Assembly: GCF_907163085.1 (NCBI RefSeq)
Contig: NZ_CAJQTX010000007.1
Coordinates: 186,001 to 250,000 of the forward strand
Length of the DNA stretch: 64,000 nucleotides
Reading direction: 5' to 3'
Origin: Candidatus Accumulibacter sp. ACC003
GTDB taxonomy: Bacteria; Pseudomonadota; Gammaproteobacteria; Burkholderiales; Rhodocyclaceae
The translations under genes and the position numbers were made by a program. The first letter of the stretch is position 1; each line of letters starts with the position of its first letter. Of the stretch, positions 32,886 through 42,407 are shown piece by piece. Below the pieces are notes generated by a model, which worked only from the letters and a program-made list of their open reading frames with translations, was not told the origin of the DNA and searched no databases.

Positions 32886-35246
32886 CATGCAGCATTTCTT
32901 GAATTTCTTGCCGCTGCCGCAAGGGCAGGGGTCGTTGCGTCCGACTTTGGCTTCGCTGGCATCGTGCTGGACGCTCGGCGCGGCAGCCGCCGGGGGATCT
33001 TCATGGCCGAGTTGCTGTTGCAGCTCGCGGTAGAACGCCGCGAAGTCGCCGCGCGTTTGCTCGGGCCGCGTCGAGATGATGTGCCAGCGGCCGCTGTCGG
33101 GGCGGGCCTTGTTCAACAGCTGGAAGGCCTCGTCCTGCCGTCCGCCATCAACCAGAACCTCGGCCAGGATGAGGATCGCGTCGAGCGCTAGCGGGTTTTG
33201 CGCATGCGCTTGTTGCAGCGCCGCCAGCGCCGCGCGCGGCCTGCTGATATGGCGCAGGACCTTGCCAAGGCGAAACCATGATCGCCAGTCGAGCGGATCA
33301 CGCTGGACTTTTTCCTGCAGGCGGGCGTAGGCCTTCGGGATCGTTTCGCGCCGGCCGTCGGGCGACTCGATCTTGTCGACGATCAAGCACGTGCTGGTCG
33401 TCCTGGCCGCACCCGTGCTGGCCACCTCGAGCAGCATCGTTTGGGCAACGATCGCCATTTTTGCTTCCGGCCCGAACTCGAGTTCGCTGGCTTCGCCGCA
33501 GGCCACGCACGCCAGTTCGTCGGCCAGCATCAGCGGCTCGCTGGCCTCGCCGACGACAACGCCCTTGACGTCATAGAGACCGCTGCGACCGCAGGCCGGG
33601 CAGCGCAGCGTCAGCTCCAGGCTGTTGGGCGCTGCCGGCAAGAGGCCGAAGGCACTGTCGAAGCGCGCGCGCGACTGCTGCTGCTTTGCGCGTCGCTGCA
33701 TGATCTGCACGCGTAAGTCGCTCAGTTCGGGGCTGGTCGCGTCGAGCAGGCGAGCGAGGCAGTAATACGCCTTGTTGATCGCGGGCTGCTGCAGCGTCAG
33801 CTCGGCGCGCAGCAGTTCGAGCAGGCGCGGGTCGGGTGCGGTCGAGGTCAGCGCGCCGATACGAGCGATATCGTCGTGCAGCAGCTGCTCGCTATGGCGC
33901 AGCGTGAAATCGGCGACCGCCTGGCCGCCGATCGCTACCAGAACCGATCCCCCATAAATCCGCTGGCAGTGGTCGAGCGTTTCCCATTGCTCGATCAAGG
34001 CATCGCGCGCGGCTTCGCCGATGGCCTTCAAGGAGTCACTGGCGGCCTCACACAGCATGTCGCCGTTGCTGTCGTCGAGGCGCGCCAACAGCGGCGCCGT
34101 GAATTCGTCCCAGGCGAGCTCGCCCATGGTCTTGGCCAGGGTGACGCTGGCCCAGGAATCGCCGCTGCTCGTCAGCTGCAAGGACAGCGCCGCGGCGACT
34201 TGCTGGCGTGGCAAGCGGCGCAAGTGCGCCAGCAGTTGTTGGCGGTGGATGTTGGTAGACACTTCTAGCGCCAGCAGATCGACGCTGTCGGCGATCGTCA
34301 TCGTCGCCGTGTCCAGCGTCTTGCGCTCGAAAGCGCAGGCGACCGCCGCCAGCAGCAGAGCGGTCAGCGGCTCGGGCAGCTGCTGCTTCTGGTAAGCGTC
34401 GCTTTCCTGGATCATCGTCCATGCTGCCGCCGACTCCGGCGAGCGGCCGTGGCAGTCGTCCAGCAGACGAAGTGCCTGCGGCAGTGCGGGGGTCGCACGC
34501 AGCACTTCGTCCATGGCGGCGAGCGGCGCGTCGTCTTCGAACAAGGGCGCCAGGTCGCTGAAGAACGCGGCGTTGTCATAAGCGCTGCGCTGCGCAAAGT
34601 AGACGTCGGTGAAGGCGTCGTGACCGAAAAGAGCCGTCGCGGCGGCGTTGATTTCGCCGTCGAGACGGTTTTCCCTTGCCGTGCACAAGGCGTCGAACAG
34701 ACGTGGCAAGGCCGGCGTCTGCTGCAGCCTGAGCGCCACGGCGAAAGCCGCCGGACGTGCCACCGCGGCGAGCTGGTGGTCCTTGCGCCAGGCCAGCGGC
34801 AGCAGCTTCTCGGCGAGCGGCAGCGCGGCCGTCGGCGGCAGTTGATCGAGGTTTTCAAGAATGCCGAGCGCGTATTCGCTGACGCATCGCTCGGGACTCT
34901 GCAGGATTCGCGCGAAGCTTTGCGCCGCCAGCTCCGGAGCGCAGCGCGCCAGGACTCGCGCGGCGGCGTTGGCCAGCGACGACGGCCAGCCGCCGTAAAG
35001 CTCGGCGATCGTCGCGGTGAAGTGGGCGAAGCTTTGCTCGGGAAGATAACGGAGCAGGAGACCGATGGTCTCCAGGTCGTCGCCAGCGAGCCACTGCGCC
35101 AGTGCTGTATCGTCAAACCACGCGGCGACGATGCGCTCGCGCAGTGGCGAGTGGCGTGGCAGATCGGCGTAGTAGCGGAGCGCCCATTCGACCATGATGA
35201 CGTCGTCGCGCAGGGCTGGCGCGCGCACCAGGCAGGGATGTTCCAA
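32880..35246 (-). CDS. Large HEAT/TPR-like protein with C-terminal SEC-C zinc motif
   Basis: 788 residues. Residues 1 to about 510 are helical repeats of the HEAT/ARM kind (for example [40 protein letters not shown]). A zinc-ribbon-like segment follows at about 550-600 (CPACGRSG, then CVACGEAS). TPR-type repeats follow ([41 protein letters not shown]). The last 20 residues are a SEC-C motif ([18 protein letters not shown]), as in SecA tails, which binds zinc and proteins. No catalytic site is visible, so it is probably a scaffold or adaptor. It lies 70 bp downstream of the GGDEF-EAL gene, same strand. Confidence 0.8.
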   Translation of the reverse strand: MEHPCLVRAPALRDDVIMVEWALRYYADLPRHSPLRERIVAAWFDDTALAQWLAGDDLETIGLLLRYLPEQSFAHFTATIAELYGGWPSSLANAAARVLARCAPELAAQSFARILQSPERCVSEYALGILENLDQLPPTAALPLAEKLLPLAWRKDHQLAAVARPAAFAVALRLQQTPALPRLFDALCTARENRLDGEINAAATALFGHDAFTDVYFAQRSAYDNAAFFSDLAPLFEDDAPLAAMDEVLRATPALPQALRLLDDCHGRSPESAAAWTMIQESDAYQKQQLPEPLTALLLAAVACAFERKTLDTATMTIADSVDLLALEVSTNIHRQQLLAHLRRLPRQQVAAALSLQLTSSGDSWASVTLAKTMGELAWDEFTAPLLARLDDSNGDMLCEAASDSLKAIGEAARDALIEQWETLDHCQRIYGGSVLVAIGGQAVADFTLRHSEQLLHDDIARIGALTSTAPDPRLLELLRAELTLQQPAINKAYYCLARLLDATSPELSDLRVQIMQRRAKQQQSRARFDSAFGLLPAAPNSLELTLRCPACGRSGLYDVKGVVVGEASEPLMLADELACVACGEASELEFGPEAKMAIVAQTMLLEVASTGAARTTSTCLIVDKIESPDGRRETIPKAYARLQEKVQRDPLDWRSWFRLGKVLRHISRPRAALAALQQAHAQNPLALDAILILAEVLVDGGRQDEAFQLLNKARPDSGRWHIISTRPEQTRGDFAAFYRELQQQLGHEDPPAAAAPSVQHDASEAKVGRNDPCPCGSGKKFKKCCMP

Positions 35247-35316
35247 AGGCTGTTTCTCCTCGATTGAGTAGGCGGGATCGCAGGCGGCGAACGCCGCGTC
35301 GCCTGCGTGTGGCTAT

Positions 35317-37515
35317 CTATGCTGGGCTGGCGTGCCCGTGGCAGGGAAAATCGCTGCTGCGCAGGAAAGTCTCGAATTCGTCGGCCGGCAGCGGCCGGCT
35401 GAACAGGAAGCCCTGCATGTCGTCGCACGCCAGGCCGCTGAGCAGCTGCCGCTGGGTTTCGCTTTCGACGCCCTCGGCAAGGACCCGCAAGCCGAAGCTG
35501 CGGGCGATGCACGAAATGGCGTGAATGATCGCCGTCGAGCTGTCGTTGTGCGGGTTGAGGTCGCGAACGAAGGACTGGTCGATCTTGATGCTGTTGATCG
35601 GAAAGCGCCGTAGATAATTGAGCGACGAGTAGCGCGTGCCGAAGTCGTCGATCGACACGCGCAGCCCGCCGTTGCGCAGTTGCGTGACGATGTTGATGTT
35701 CTTCTCGGCGTCCTTCATCAGCAGGTTCTCGGTGATCTCGACGTCGAGTGCGTCGGCCGGCACGGCGTGCGCCTCGAGACGCTGCAGCAGGCGTTCGGGC
35801 AGGTCGCTACGGTCGAACTCCTTGGGCGACACGTTGATCGCCAGTTGCAGGCTGGTGAAGCCCTTGCGGCGCCATTCGGCCAGCTGTTGCAGCGCGTGTT
35901 CGAGGACCCAGTCGCCGAGCTCGACGATCAATCCGCTTTCTTCGGCGAGAGGGATGAAGGCGTCGGGCAGTAGCAGCCCGTGCCGTGGGTGGTGCCAGCG
36001 CAGCAGCGCTTCCATGCCGACCGTCCGCCGCTGCCGGTGGCTGACCTGCGGCTGATAGTACAGCTCGAACTGATCGCCGCTGGCCAGCGCCTGCCGCAGA
36101 TCGCTCTCGAGCGTCACGCGCAGGCTGTGCTCGCTGTTCATTTCGGGCGAGAACTGCAAATAACCGTTCTTGCCACGCCCCTTGATCTGGTACATCGCGA
36201 TGTCGGCGTTGCGCAGGAGAATTTCCGGCGTATCACCGTCTTCCGGGAACAGCGAGATGCCGACGCTGATGGTCGTATGGAAATCCACGCCGGCGATCTT
36301 GAACGGCCGTTTGAGCTCGCCGAGGATCTTGCCGGCAATGATCGCCGCGTCGTCGCCGCTGCTCAGGTCGGGTAACAGGACGGTGAATTCGTCGCCGCCC
36401 TGGCGAGCCAGCGTGTCGCCGGCACGCAGGCAGGCACGGGCACGCTGGGCGAAACACTTGAGCAGCTCGTCACCCTCGTGATGGCCGTAGGTGTCATTGA
36501 CCAGCTTGAAGCGATCGAGGTCGATGAACATCACGCCGAGCCGCTGGCCGTTGCGCGTCGCCTGCGTCAGCGCGATGCCTAGCCGGTCCTTGAAGAGGAC
36601 GCGGTTGGGCAGCCCGGTGAGGAGGTCGTGAAAGGCCTGGAAGGCGATTATCTCTTCGGCCTTCTTGCGGTCGGTGATGTCGCGGGCGACGCCCGAGGTG
36701 CCCATGAAGTGTGGCGTCGAGGGCTCTTCGGTGGCCGCGTAGATGCCTTGTGAGGTGAGGATGGTGACGATCGTCTGGTTCTCGAAATGGCGGACGCCCT
36801 GGGTCCTGGTCTGCAGCCGGATTTCGACGTTGGTGCTCGCCCGATCGCCGATCCGCCGTTCGTTGAAGGCAAAGCGGGCACGTTCCAGGTCATCGGGATG
36901 GACGATCAACGAGTAGTGCTTGCCGTGCAGTTCATCGCGCGCGTAGCCGAGCAGCGCTTCGACGCGGCTGTTGATGAAGATGAAATGGCCAGTGCAGTCG
37001 AGTGTGTAGATGATGTCCGGCGACCGCTCCACGAGAAAGCGGTGCAGACGTTCCGATTGTTCGAGGCGGACGGTCATCAGCGTGTGTTCGCGTTCGAGCT
37101 GGCGGCGACGCTGGACGCGGTCTACGGTGTCGATGAGCTGCTGCGGATCGCCATTCTTGCGGACGAACTCGAAAGCGCCATGGCGCAGCGCGCGGATCGC
37201 CGAGTCGATCGATTCGTCGGCGCTGAAGACGATCACCGCCGTCGGGATGTGCTTGTGCACCATCCATTCCATGACCTCAAGGCCGTGCAGGTCGGGGAGA
37301 GTGAGGTCGAGGATCAGAATGTCGACGTCGCGCTGTTCGAGACGGCGGAGCGCTTCGATGCCGCTGCCGCAGTCGTCGATATGGCGTCCGTCGGCGGCCA
37401 GCAGTTGCCGGTAGGCCGATCTGATCCTTTCCTCATCGTCGACGATCAGAACCTTGCTGGCCTGCTGCGCTGGTCGGGCCGGTGGTGAAAAATCGACGTT
37501 CGGTATGGCCTTCAT
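35317..37515 (-). CDS. Receiver-PAS-GGDEF-EAL cyclic-di-GMP protein
   Basis: 732 residues from ATG 37515, which has AGGAGT just upstream (a TTG at 37530 is less likely). Domains in order: receiver (about 20-135) with phospho-acceptor D70 in LILDLTLP; PAS (about 160-285); GGDEF (about 290-455) with an intact GGDEF at 373-377 and an I-site RAGD five residues before it; EAL (about 470-725) with GMEALLRW at 500-507 and DDFGTRYSSL. Both cyclase and phosphodiesterase motifs are intact, so it may make or degrade c-di-GMP depending on phosphorylation. The HDOD-kinase gene ends 37 bp upstream, and the kinase may be its phosphodonor. Confidence 0.93.
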   Translation of the reverse strand: MKAIPNVDFSPPARPAQQASKVLIVDDEERIRSAYRQLLAADGRHIDDCGSGIEALRRLEQRDVDILILDLTLPDLHGLEVMEWMVHKHIPTAVIVFSADESIDSAIRALRHGAFEFVRKNGDPQQLIDTVDRVQRRRQLEREHTLMTVRLEQSERLHRFLVERSPDIIYTLDCTGHFIFINSRVEALLGYARDELHGKHYSLIVHPDDLERARFAFNERRIGDRASTNVEIRLQTRTQGVRHFENQTIVTILTSQGIYAATEEPSTPHFMGTSGVARDITDRKKAEEIIAFQAFHDLLTGLPNRVLFKDRLGIALTQATRNGQRLGVMFIDLDRFKLVNDTYGHHEGDELLKCFAQRARACLRAGDTLARQGGDEFTVLLPDLSSGDDAAIIAGKILGELKRPFKIAGVDFHTTISVGISLFPEDGDTPEILLRNADIAMYQIKGRGKNGYLQFSPEMNSEHSLRVTLESDLRQALASGDQFELYYQPQVSHRQRRTVGMEALLRWHHPRHGLLLPDAFIPLAEESGLIVELGDWVLEHALQQLAEWRRKGFTSLQLAINVSPKEFDRSDLPERLLQRLEAHAVPADALDVEITENLLMKDAEKNINIVTQLRNGGLRVSIDDFGTRYSSLNYLRRFPINSIKIDQSFVRDLNPHNDSSTAIIHAISCIARSFGLRVLAEGVESETQRQLLSGLACDDMQGFLFSRPLPADEFETFLRSSDFPCHGHASPA

Positions 37516-37552
37516 CCTGACTCCTGACAAGTGTCCGGCGATGCGATTGTTT

Positions 37553-39760
37553 TCAGTGGTGTTTGCTGTCGTGGTCGCGGCGCTGTTCGGCGCGCTCGGG
37601 GGTCGGCAAGAGCAGCGCGATCATTGTCCCGTGACCCGCCTTGCTGCGGCAACTGAGCGGGATTTGCAGGCGCTGCGCGAGCGTGCCGACGATCGCCAGG
37701 CCCATGCCGCGCGCCGCGCGCTCGGCACCGAGTTGCCGCTGCGCGGGCTGGTGCAGCGCTGCCATCGCCGCTTCGCTCATGCCCGGGCCGTTGTCCTCGA
37801 TTTTCAGTTCGGCGAAGCGCTGACCCTGGTGCAGGATGTCGGCGGTCAGCGACAGCTTGCAGCGCTCGCCGCGCGACAAGGCCTCGGAGGCGTTCTTCCA
37901 CAGATTGAGGACGATTTGCTTGAGACTGTCGCGATCGCAGGCGACGCGAATCGGCTGCCCCGGCAAGCTCGTCTCGACGGCAATCCCTCGCGAATCAAAG
38001 AGCGTCTGGCGGTAAAGCAGCAGCAGTTCGCGAAGCAGTTCGCTGACGTCGACCAGCGCTTCGCCGACGCCGCTTGCCGGCACCTCGCTGAGCCGCCGCA
38101 CGATCTTGGCGACGCGCTCGATTTCTTCGCCCAGGATGCTCAGTTCGTGGTGCACGCCCGCGTCGTGAGGCAGTTTGGCGTCGAGAATTTTCAGGTAGCC
38201 CTTGATGATCGTCAGCGGGTTGCCGGCCTCGTGGACGGCGCGCCGGCTGTGGTGTGTGAAGTGCGCCAGAGTGGCGGCTTCGTTCTCCTGGCGAACGTTC
38301 TGCGCGTCGCCCCAACTTTCCAGCGAGACGCCGGCAAGCCGTCCGAAGTTGCTCAGGCCGGGCCGGCGGCGAGCGAGGCGCTGGTGCTGGCCGGCGCTCA
38401 GCCCGACGACGATGACGCCGATGCTGCGGCTGCGGCCAGGCATCGGAATACACAGCAGACCGCTGCTCGCCAGCGCGCGGGCAAACTGGATGTCGATCAG
38501 CGACGGCGCGGCTGCCGGCGCCGGCTCGTAAGACGAAGTGATGCTGCCGCCGAGTGCGGCGGCGGCAGCGAGGCTGCGCGGCGCTTCGGGGACGATGCTG
38601 ACTTGCGCGAAAAGCGCTGGCTGGCCGGCAATTCCTTGTCCCGTCAGGCGGCCATCGGGCGCGCAGAGCAGAAAGGCGACGTGGTTCAGGTCAAACAGGA
38701 TGCGTGCCGACTCGCGCAGCGAGAGCAGCAATTCGGCGTCGGTCTCGAGCGTGCACAGGTCTTGCTGCAAGGGCTGAAGCAGCGCTTTGTCGCCGATCAT
38801 CGTCGCCATCTGGCTGTGCGCGTCGCCGTCGCTGGCGCCGCTGCTGTGCTGGCCAACAAGGCCGAGCACGCGTGGTAGGCCGCTCGAGCTGCCGTCGCCG
38901 GCACTTGCTGGCGGCGCGATGCCGAGCGCTTCGGCAAAGACCTGCATGCGCTGCGCGGCGGCATCGCGCAAGCTGCTCAGCGATTGGCCATGGCGCTCGC
39001 CGAACATCTGTACGGCAACTCGTTCGAGTTCCTCGATCGCCGCCGGCGCCGGCGAAGATGAAGCCAGCGCGTGCGCCAGCCAGACCGCTTGCGGCAGCGG
39101 CGCCGCGCTGACGATCTGCTCGGCCGGCACGTGGTGGAACAGGATGCCGTCGGCGAACGACGAATCGAGCTGCCACTGATCGGCCAGCCAGGTGCCGATC
39201 TGGCCGTGGTGCACACCGAACTGCGCGCTTTCCCGGTCCGATAGTTCGCTTTCACCAGGGCAGGCGGCCAGCAGTTGCAGATAGGGTTCGCCAAGTGCCG
39301 AGAGCAGGATCAGCTCGCCGACGTCGTGCAGCAGGCCGGCCAGGTAGGCTTCGTCGGGACGCGGCTGGCCGGCGCTGCTGGCGACACTGCGCGACAATTC
39401 GGCGACCAGCAGGGAGTGCGTCCAGAACGCCGCCAGATCGACCGAGCGGCTGCTCGTTCGTTCGTCGAACAGGCTCTGTACCGACAGGCAGGTGGCAATC
39501 GAACGAACCAGCCGGGTGCCGAGGGCGATCAGGCAGCTTTCGATATTGCGAAACGCCGTGCCGCGGCGAATGGCCGGCGAGTTGGCGGCGGTCAGCACGC
39601 GCGTGCACAAGCCCGCATCCTGCTCGACGAGCGCCGCCAGTCTGGCCATCGTCGTGCTGTCGTCGTCGACCATCTGCAGGAGCCGTAGCAGTACTTGCGG
39701 CGGCGACGGCGCGCGTCCCGACTCGATGGCGTGCCGGATCGGCTCCGGCAGGCTAAGCAT
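37553..39760 (-). CDS. HDOD domain - histidine kinase fusion
   Basis: 735 residues. Residues about 10-270 form an HDOD domain (VDDDSTTMARLAALVEQDAG, RLVRSIATCLSV, AGLLHDVGELILLS). A GAF-like middle follows (LLLSLRESARILFDLNHVAF). The kinase core has H-box AVHEAGNPLTIIKGYL with H510, N-box LWKNASEAL, G1 IEDNGPGMSE and G2 GMGLAIVGTL. There is no transmembrane segment, so it is cytosolic. HDOD-kinase proteins are sensor kinases whose input is poorly known. Adjacent and upstream of the receiver-GGDEF-EAL gene, it very likely phosphorylates that protein. Confidence 0.9.
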   Translation of the reverse strand: MLSLPEPIRHAIESGRAPSPPQVLLRLLQMVDDDSTTMARLAALVEQDAGLCTRVLTAANSPAIRRGTAFRNIESCLIALGTRLVRSIATCLSVQSLFDERTSSRSVDLAAFWTHSLLVAELSRSVASSAGQPRPDEAYLAGLLHDVGELILLSALGEPYLQLLAACPGESELSDRESAQFGVHHGQIGTWLADQWQLDSSFADGILFHHVPAEQIVSAAPLPQAVWLAHALASSSPAPAAIEELERVAVQMFGERHGQSLSSLRDAAAQRMQVFAEALGIAPPASAGDGSSSGLPRVLGLVGQHSSGASDGDAHSQMATMIGDKALLQPLQQDLCTLETDAELLLSLRESARILFDLNHVAFLLCAPDGRLTGQGIAGQPALFAQVSIVPEAPRSLAAAAALGGSITSSYEPAPAAAPSLIDIQFARALASSGLLCIPMPGRSRSIGVIVVGLSAGQHQRLARRRPGLSNFGRLAGVSLESWGDAQNVRQENEAATLAHFTHHSRRAVHEAGNPLTIIKGYLKILDAKLPHDAGVHHELSILGEEIERVAKIVRRLSEVPASGVGEALVDVSELLRELLLLYRQTLFDSRGIAVETSLPGQPIRVACDRDSLKQIVLNLWKNASEALSRGERCKLSLTADILHQGQRFAELKIEDNGPGMSEAAMAALHQPAQRQLGAERAARGMGLAIVGTLAQRLQIPLSCRSKAGHGTMIALLLPTPERAEQRRDHDSKHH

Positions 39761-39838
39761 GACCGTCGAGGAGGCTGCTGACTACCTTGCTGGCGCTGAT
39801 GGATGAAACGAATCGAGCGTGCATGGCGGCCGGCGTTG

Positions 39839-40630
39839 CTAGACGAAAGGGGGGTGGCTGGCCCGGACGGCTGCCGGTCCGGCGGCTTCGATGCCGTCCC
39901 TGACCTCGCGCGAGACAACCTCGAAGAGTGCGCGGACGACAAAATTCATGCCGCCGATGATTTCGTCCACTGACAGCATCGATGGAACGCGGGTGCCGCG
40001 ATGCTCGATGGCGCCGCCGATCTGTTCGACGCGCACGCCGAGACGCGACAGGTTTGCCGCCAGTCGCGGCTCGGTCAGGACGAACAGCGTGCTGATGCGG
40101 TAGTGGCGCGCGAGAGCGATCAGGCACAGGTAGACGGCCAGCGCCAGATAAGGCTGGCGTGGCCTTTTGGGAGTTCCGAAGTCCTCTTCCGAGATCGAAA
40201 TTGGCTGGTTCTGTTCGCCTTGCCGACGGCGATAACTGCCGACCACTGCCAGGCGCGAAATTTCGGCGATGCGGCCGCGGTCGAGTGCCAGCGGATCGAC
40301 GATCGAGCGGTCGATCGTCGCGGCGCAGGAAATCTCGACGGGTAGCAGCGACTCCGTGGGATTTGCCGGATCGACCAGCACCAGGCGAGCACAGCCGACG
40401 AACAGTCCGGTCGACACCGATTGCACCAGGCAGTGCACCGAGCGTTCGTCGTAGGCGTCGGCCTCGAGACCTTCCGGTCGCAGCGACTCGTAGGCCAGTT
40501 CGCGGCAGTACACTTCGTGCCGAATGCGGTAGTTCTCGGCACGTAGCTCGTCGGACAGCGCCGGGACGACCTTGAAGAAGCGCCGATAGCCCTGGCTCAT
40601 CGTCAGTTCGGTCAGATTCGAAAGAAACAT
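39839..40630 (-). CDS. Exosortase/PEP-CTERM-system-associated GNAT-type acyltransferase
   Basis: 263 residues; it may start at Met 40600 (MSQGYRRFF). The N-terminus YRIRHEVYCRELAYE and the following DAYDERSVHCLV are typical of the N-acyl-amino-acid-synthase-like family (TIGR03694 type) found with PEP-CTERM/exosortase systems. EISRLAVVGSYRRR is the acyl-donor-binding core. These enzymes resemble acyl-homoserine-lactone synthases. No exosortase or PEP-CTERM protein is in this window, so the partner genes must be elsewhere. It is the next gene upstream of the HDOD kinase (78 bp). Confidence 0.82.
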   Translation of the reverse strand: MFLSNLTELTMSQGYRRFFKVVPALSDELRAENYRIRHEVYCRELAYESLRPEGLEADAYDERSVHCLVQSVSTGLFVGCARLVLVDPANPTESLLPVEISCAATIDRSIVDPLALDRGRIAEISRLAVVGSYRRRQGEQNQPISISEEDFGTPKRPRQPYLALAVYLCLIALARHYRISTLFVLTEPRLAANLSRLGVRVEQIGGAIEHRGTRVPSMLSVDEIIGGMNFVVRALFEVVSREVRDGIEAAGPAAVRASHPPFV

Positions 40631-40729
40631 TCGCCGCCCTTGTGCTGATTGCGTGCTGTCCGGCGCGCTGCCGAAATAAGCTGTGCATGGTACTACGAAG
40701 TGCCGCCGGCATTGCCGGCGACAGTGGCC

Positions 40730-41521
40730 TTAATCGAGCTTCTTGAGATAGTCCTTGGTGAAGACCTTGTCCGGTAGGTCGCGTAGGCGCATGTTGCCGT
40801 ATTCCATCACCGACTGTTCGCCGCCGCGCAGCGCGTCTTCCATGACCAGTCGGGTGGGCCGCTTGCGGCCTTCCATGTTCCTGAAGTCTTCGTACTTGCA
40901 GGTCTTCAGCAGGCGATTGGAGAGCGAATAGAACTCGGCCCGGTGCGGCCAGGAGTCCTTCTCGCGAACCCAGTAGATGACCCGTTGATACGTCACGCCG
41001 CGGTCGGCTGCCGTCAATTCGAGGACCTGGTAGTCGTCGCCGGCGATTTTTTCGCTGCGCAGCAGCTTCGGGTTGTAGTCGGCGGCGAAGTTGGCGCGCG
41101 CCAGATCGCCGTTGGCGACCTGGCCGGTCAGCCTTTGCGATAACGCGAGGCGAATCGGCTGTGACACGTCGGGCATGAATACCCACAGGTCGCGGCCTCT
41201 CATCAAGAGGATCTGGCCACGCTCGGAGGCTGGCTCGACGACCATCACGACGCTGTTGGTGTTGCCCTTGGAGAGCACGCGATACTTGCGCACTTCGCTG
41301 CCCGGGTCGCCGCCGGTCGTGGTGATCGTTACGTCGACCTGAAAGCCGTCAGCGGGAAAGCGAACCAGGTCGGCCTTCTCGACGATCAGCCGTGCTTGCG
41401 CCTCGGCGCCCGCCGTATCGGCCTGAATGGTGTCGGCCGCGCTCGCTGGCGCGGCCGCGGCAAAGAAGAGCGCAGCGAGAAGAGTCAAGCGAGCCTTGAC
41501 ACCACCATGGCGGATCGTCAT
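40730..41521 (-). CDS. Outer-membrane lipoprotein-sorting-like periplasmic protein
   Basis: 263 residues from ATG 41521. A Sec signal peptide (LTLLAALFFAAAAPASA-A) precedes a LolA/LolB-like fold: VDVTITTTGGDPGSEVRKYR, VVMVVEPASERGQILLMRGR, DLWVFMPDVSQPIRL, YQVLELTAADRGVTY, GRKRPTRLVMEDA. This family (PF17131-like) usually sits in an operon with a MacB/LolD-type ABC ATPase and an FtsX-like permease and may chaperone a lipid or lipoprotein. Here it is divergent from the ATPase gene (41586) across a 64-bp shared promoter region. Confidence 0.85.
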   Translation of the reverse strand: MTIRHGGVKARLTLLAALFFAAAAPASAADTIQADTAGAEAQARLIVEKADLVRFPADGFQVDVTITTTGGDPGSEVRKYRVLSKGNTNSVVMVVEPASERGQILLMRGRDLWVFMPDVSQPIRLALSQRLTGQVANGDLARANFAADYNPKLLRSEKIAGDDYQVLELTAADRGVTYQRVIYWVREKDSWPHRAEFYSLSNRLLKTCKYEDFRNMEGRKRPTRLVMEDALRGGEQSVMEYGNMRLRDLPDKVFTKDYLKKLD

Positions 41522-41585
41522 GCTTTCCAAAATTTTTACCCCCCGTGTGCTGATCGTTTAGGCGGTTGGCAGGAAGTGCCACCGA

Positions 41586-42407
41586 ATGAGCGTTGTCCGC
41601 ATCGAACACGTTTGCAAGGATTATCTGCTCGGCGACCAGAAAGTCCAAGCTCTCAAAGACATTACCCTGGCCTTTGACCGGGGTGTCTTCCTGGCGATTG
41701 CCGGTCCGTCGGGCAGTGGCAAGACCACCCTGCTGAACCTGATCGGCTGTATCGATACGCCGACCAGCGGCAAGATTTTCATCAACGATCGCGACGTCAG
41801 CGGTCGGACGCCCGATCAACTTGCCGATCTGCGCGCCCGCACGATCGGTTTCATTTTCCAGACCTTCAATCTCTTGCCGGTCTTGTCCGCCGCCGAAAAC
41901 GTCGAGTATCCGCTGCTGCAACGCAAGGAAATGAGCGCTGCCGATCGGAAAAGGCGCGTGGACTACTTCCTCGACATCGTCGGCCTGGCGAAATACGCCA
42001 GTCATCGTCCCAACCAATTGAGCGGCGGGCAGCGGCAGCGGGTAGCGATTGCCCGGGCGCTGGTGATCAAACCGGCCATCGTCCTGGCCGACGAACCGAC
42101 GGCCAACCTTGATCACAAGACCGGCGAGGAAATTCTTCTGCTGATGAAGAAGATCAACCGCGCGCTGAAAACGACCTTCATCTTTTCGACGCACGACAAG
42201 CGGGTGATCGCCAAGGCCGACCGACTGGTGCGCGTCGAGGACGGCGAGATCGCCTTGCTCGGCGTCCGCTCGCAGTCCCGATGGTCGGTCGCGCGGCATC
42301 GACCGCCCGAAGCCAGCGGCAGCGAATCACCGACCAGCGCGCCCAGCGAGGCGTCTGCTGCAGCCGGGGAAAACAGTAATGCCGATCATGAGAAGACCGA
42401 TGACTAG
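41586..42407 (+). CDS. LolD/MacB-type ABC transporter ATPase
   Basis: 273 residues. Walker [10 protein letters not shown] (40-48), Q-loop in [12 protein letters not shown], signature LSGGQRQR (145-152), Walker [13 protein letters not shown] and H-loop in FSTHD. It belongs to the MacB/LolD class that works with FtsX-like permeases to drive periplasmic or outer-membrane lipid/lipoprotein traffic. The last 45 residues are a Ser/Ala/Glu-rich tail not seen in LolD. No permease gene is next to it; the following gene encodes an outer-membrane protein and overlaps its stop, so the permease must be elsewhere. Confidence 0.92.
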   Translation: MSVVRIEHVCKDYLLGDQKVQALKDITLAFDRGVFLAIAGPSGSGKTTLLNLIGCIDTPTSGKIFINDRDVSGRTPDQLADLRARTIGFIFQTFNLLPVLSAAENVEYPLLQRKEMSAADRKRRVDYFLDIVGLAKYASHRPNQLSGGQRQRVAIARALVIKPAIVLADEPTANLDHKTGEEILLLMKKINRALKTTFIFSTHDKRVIAKADRLVRVEDGEIALLGVRSQSRWSVARHRPPEASGSESPTSAPSEASAAAGENSNADHEKTDD

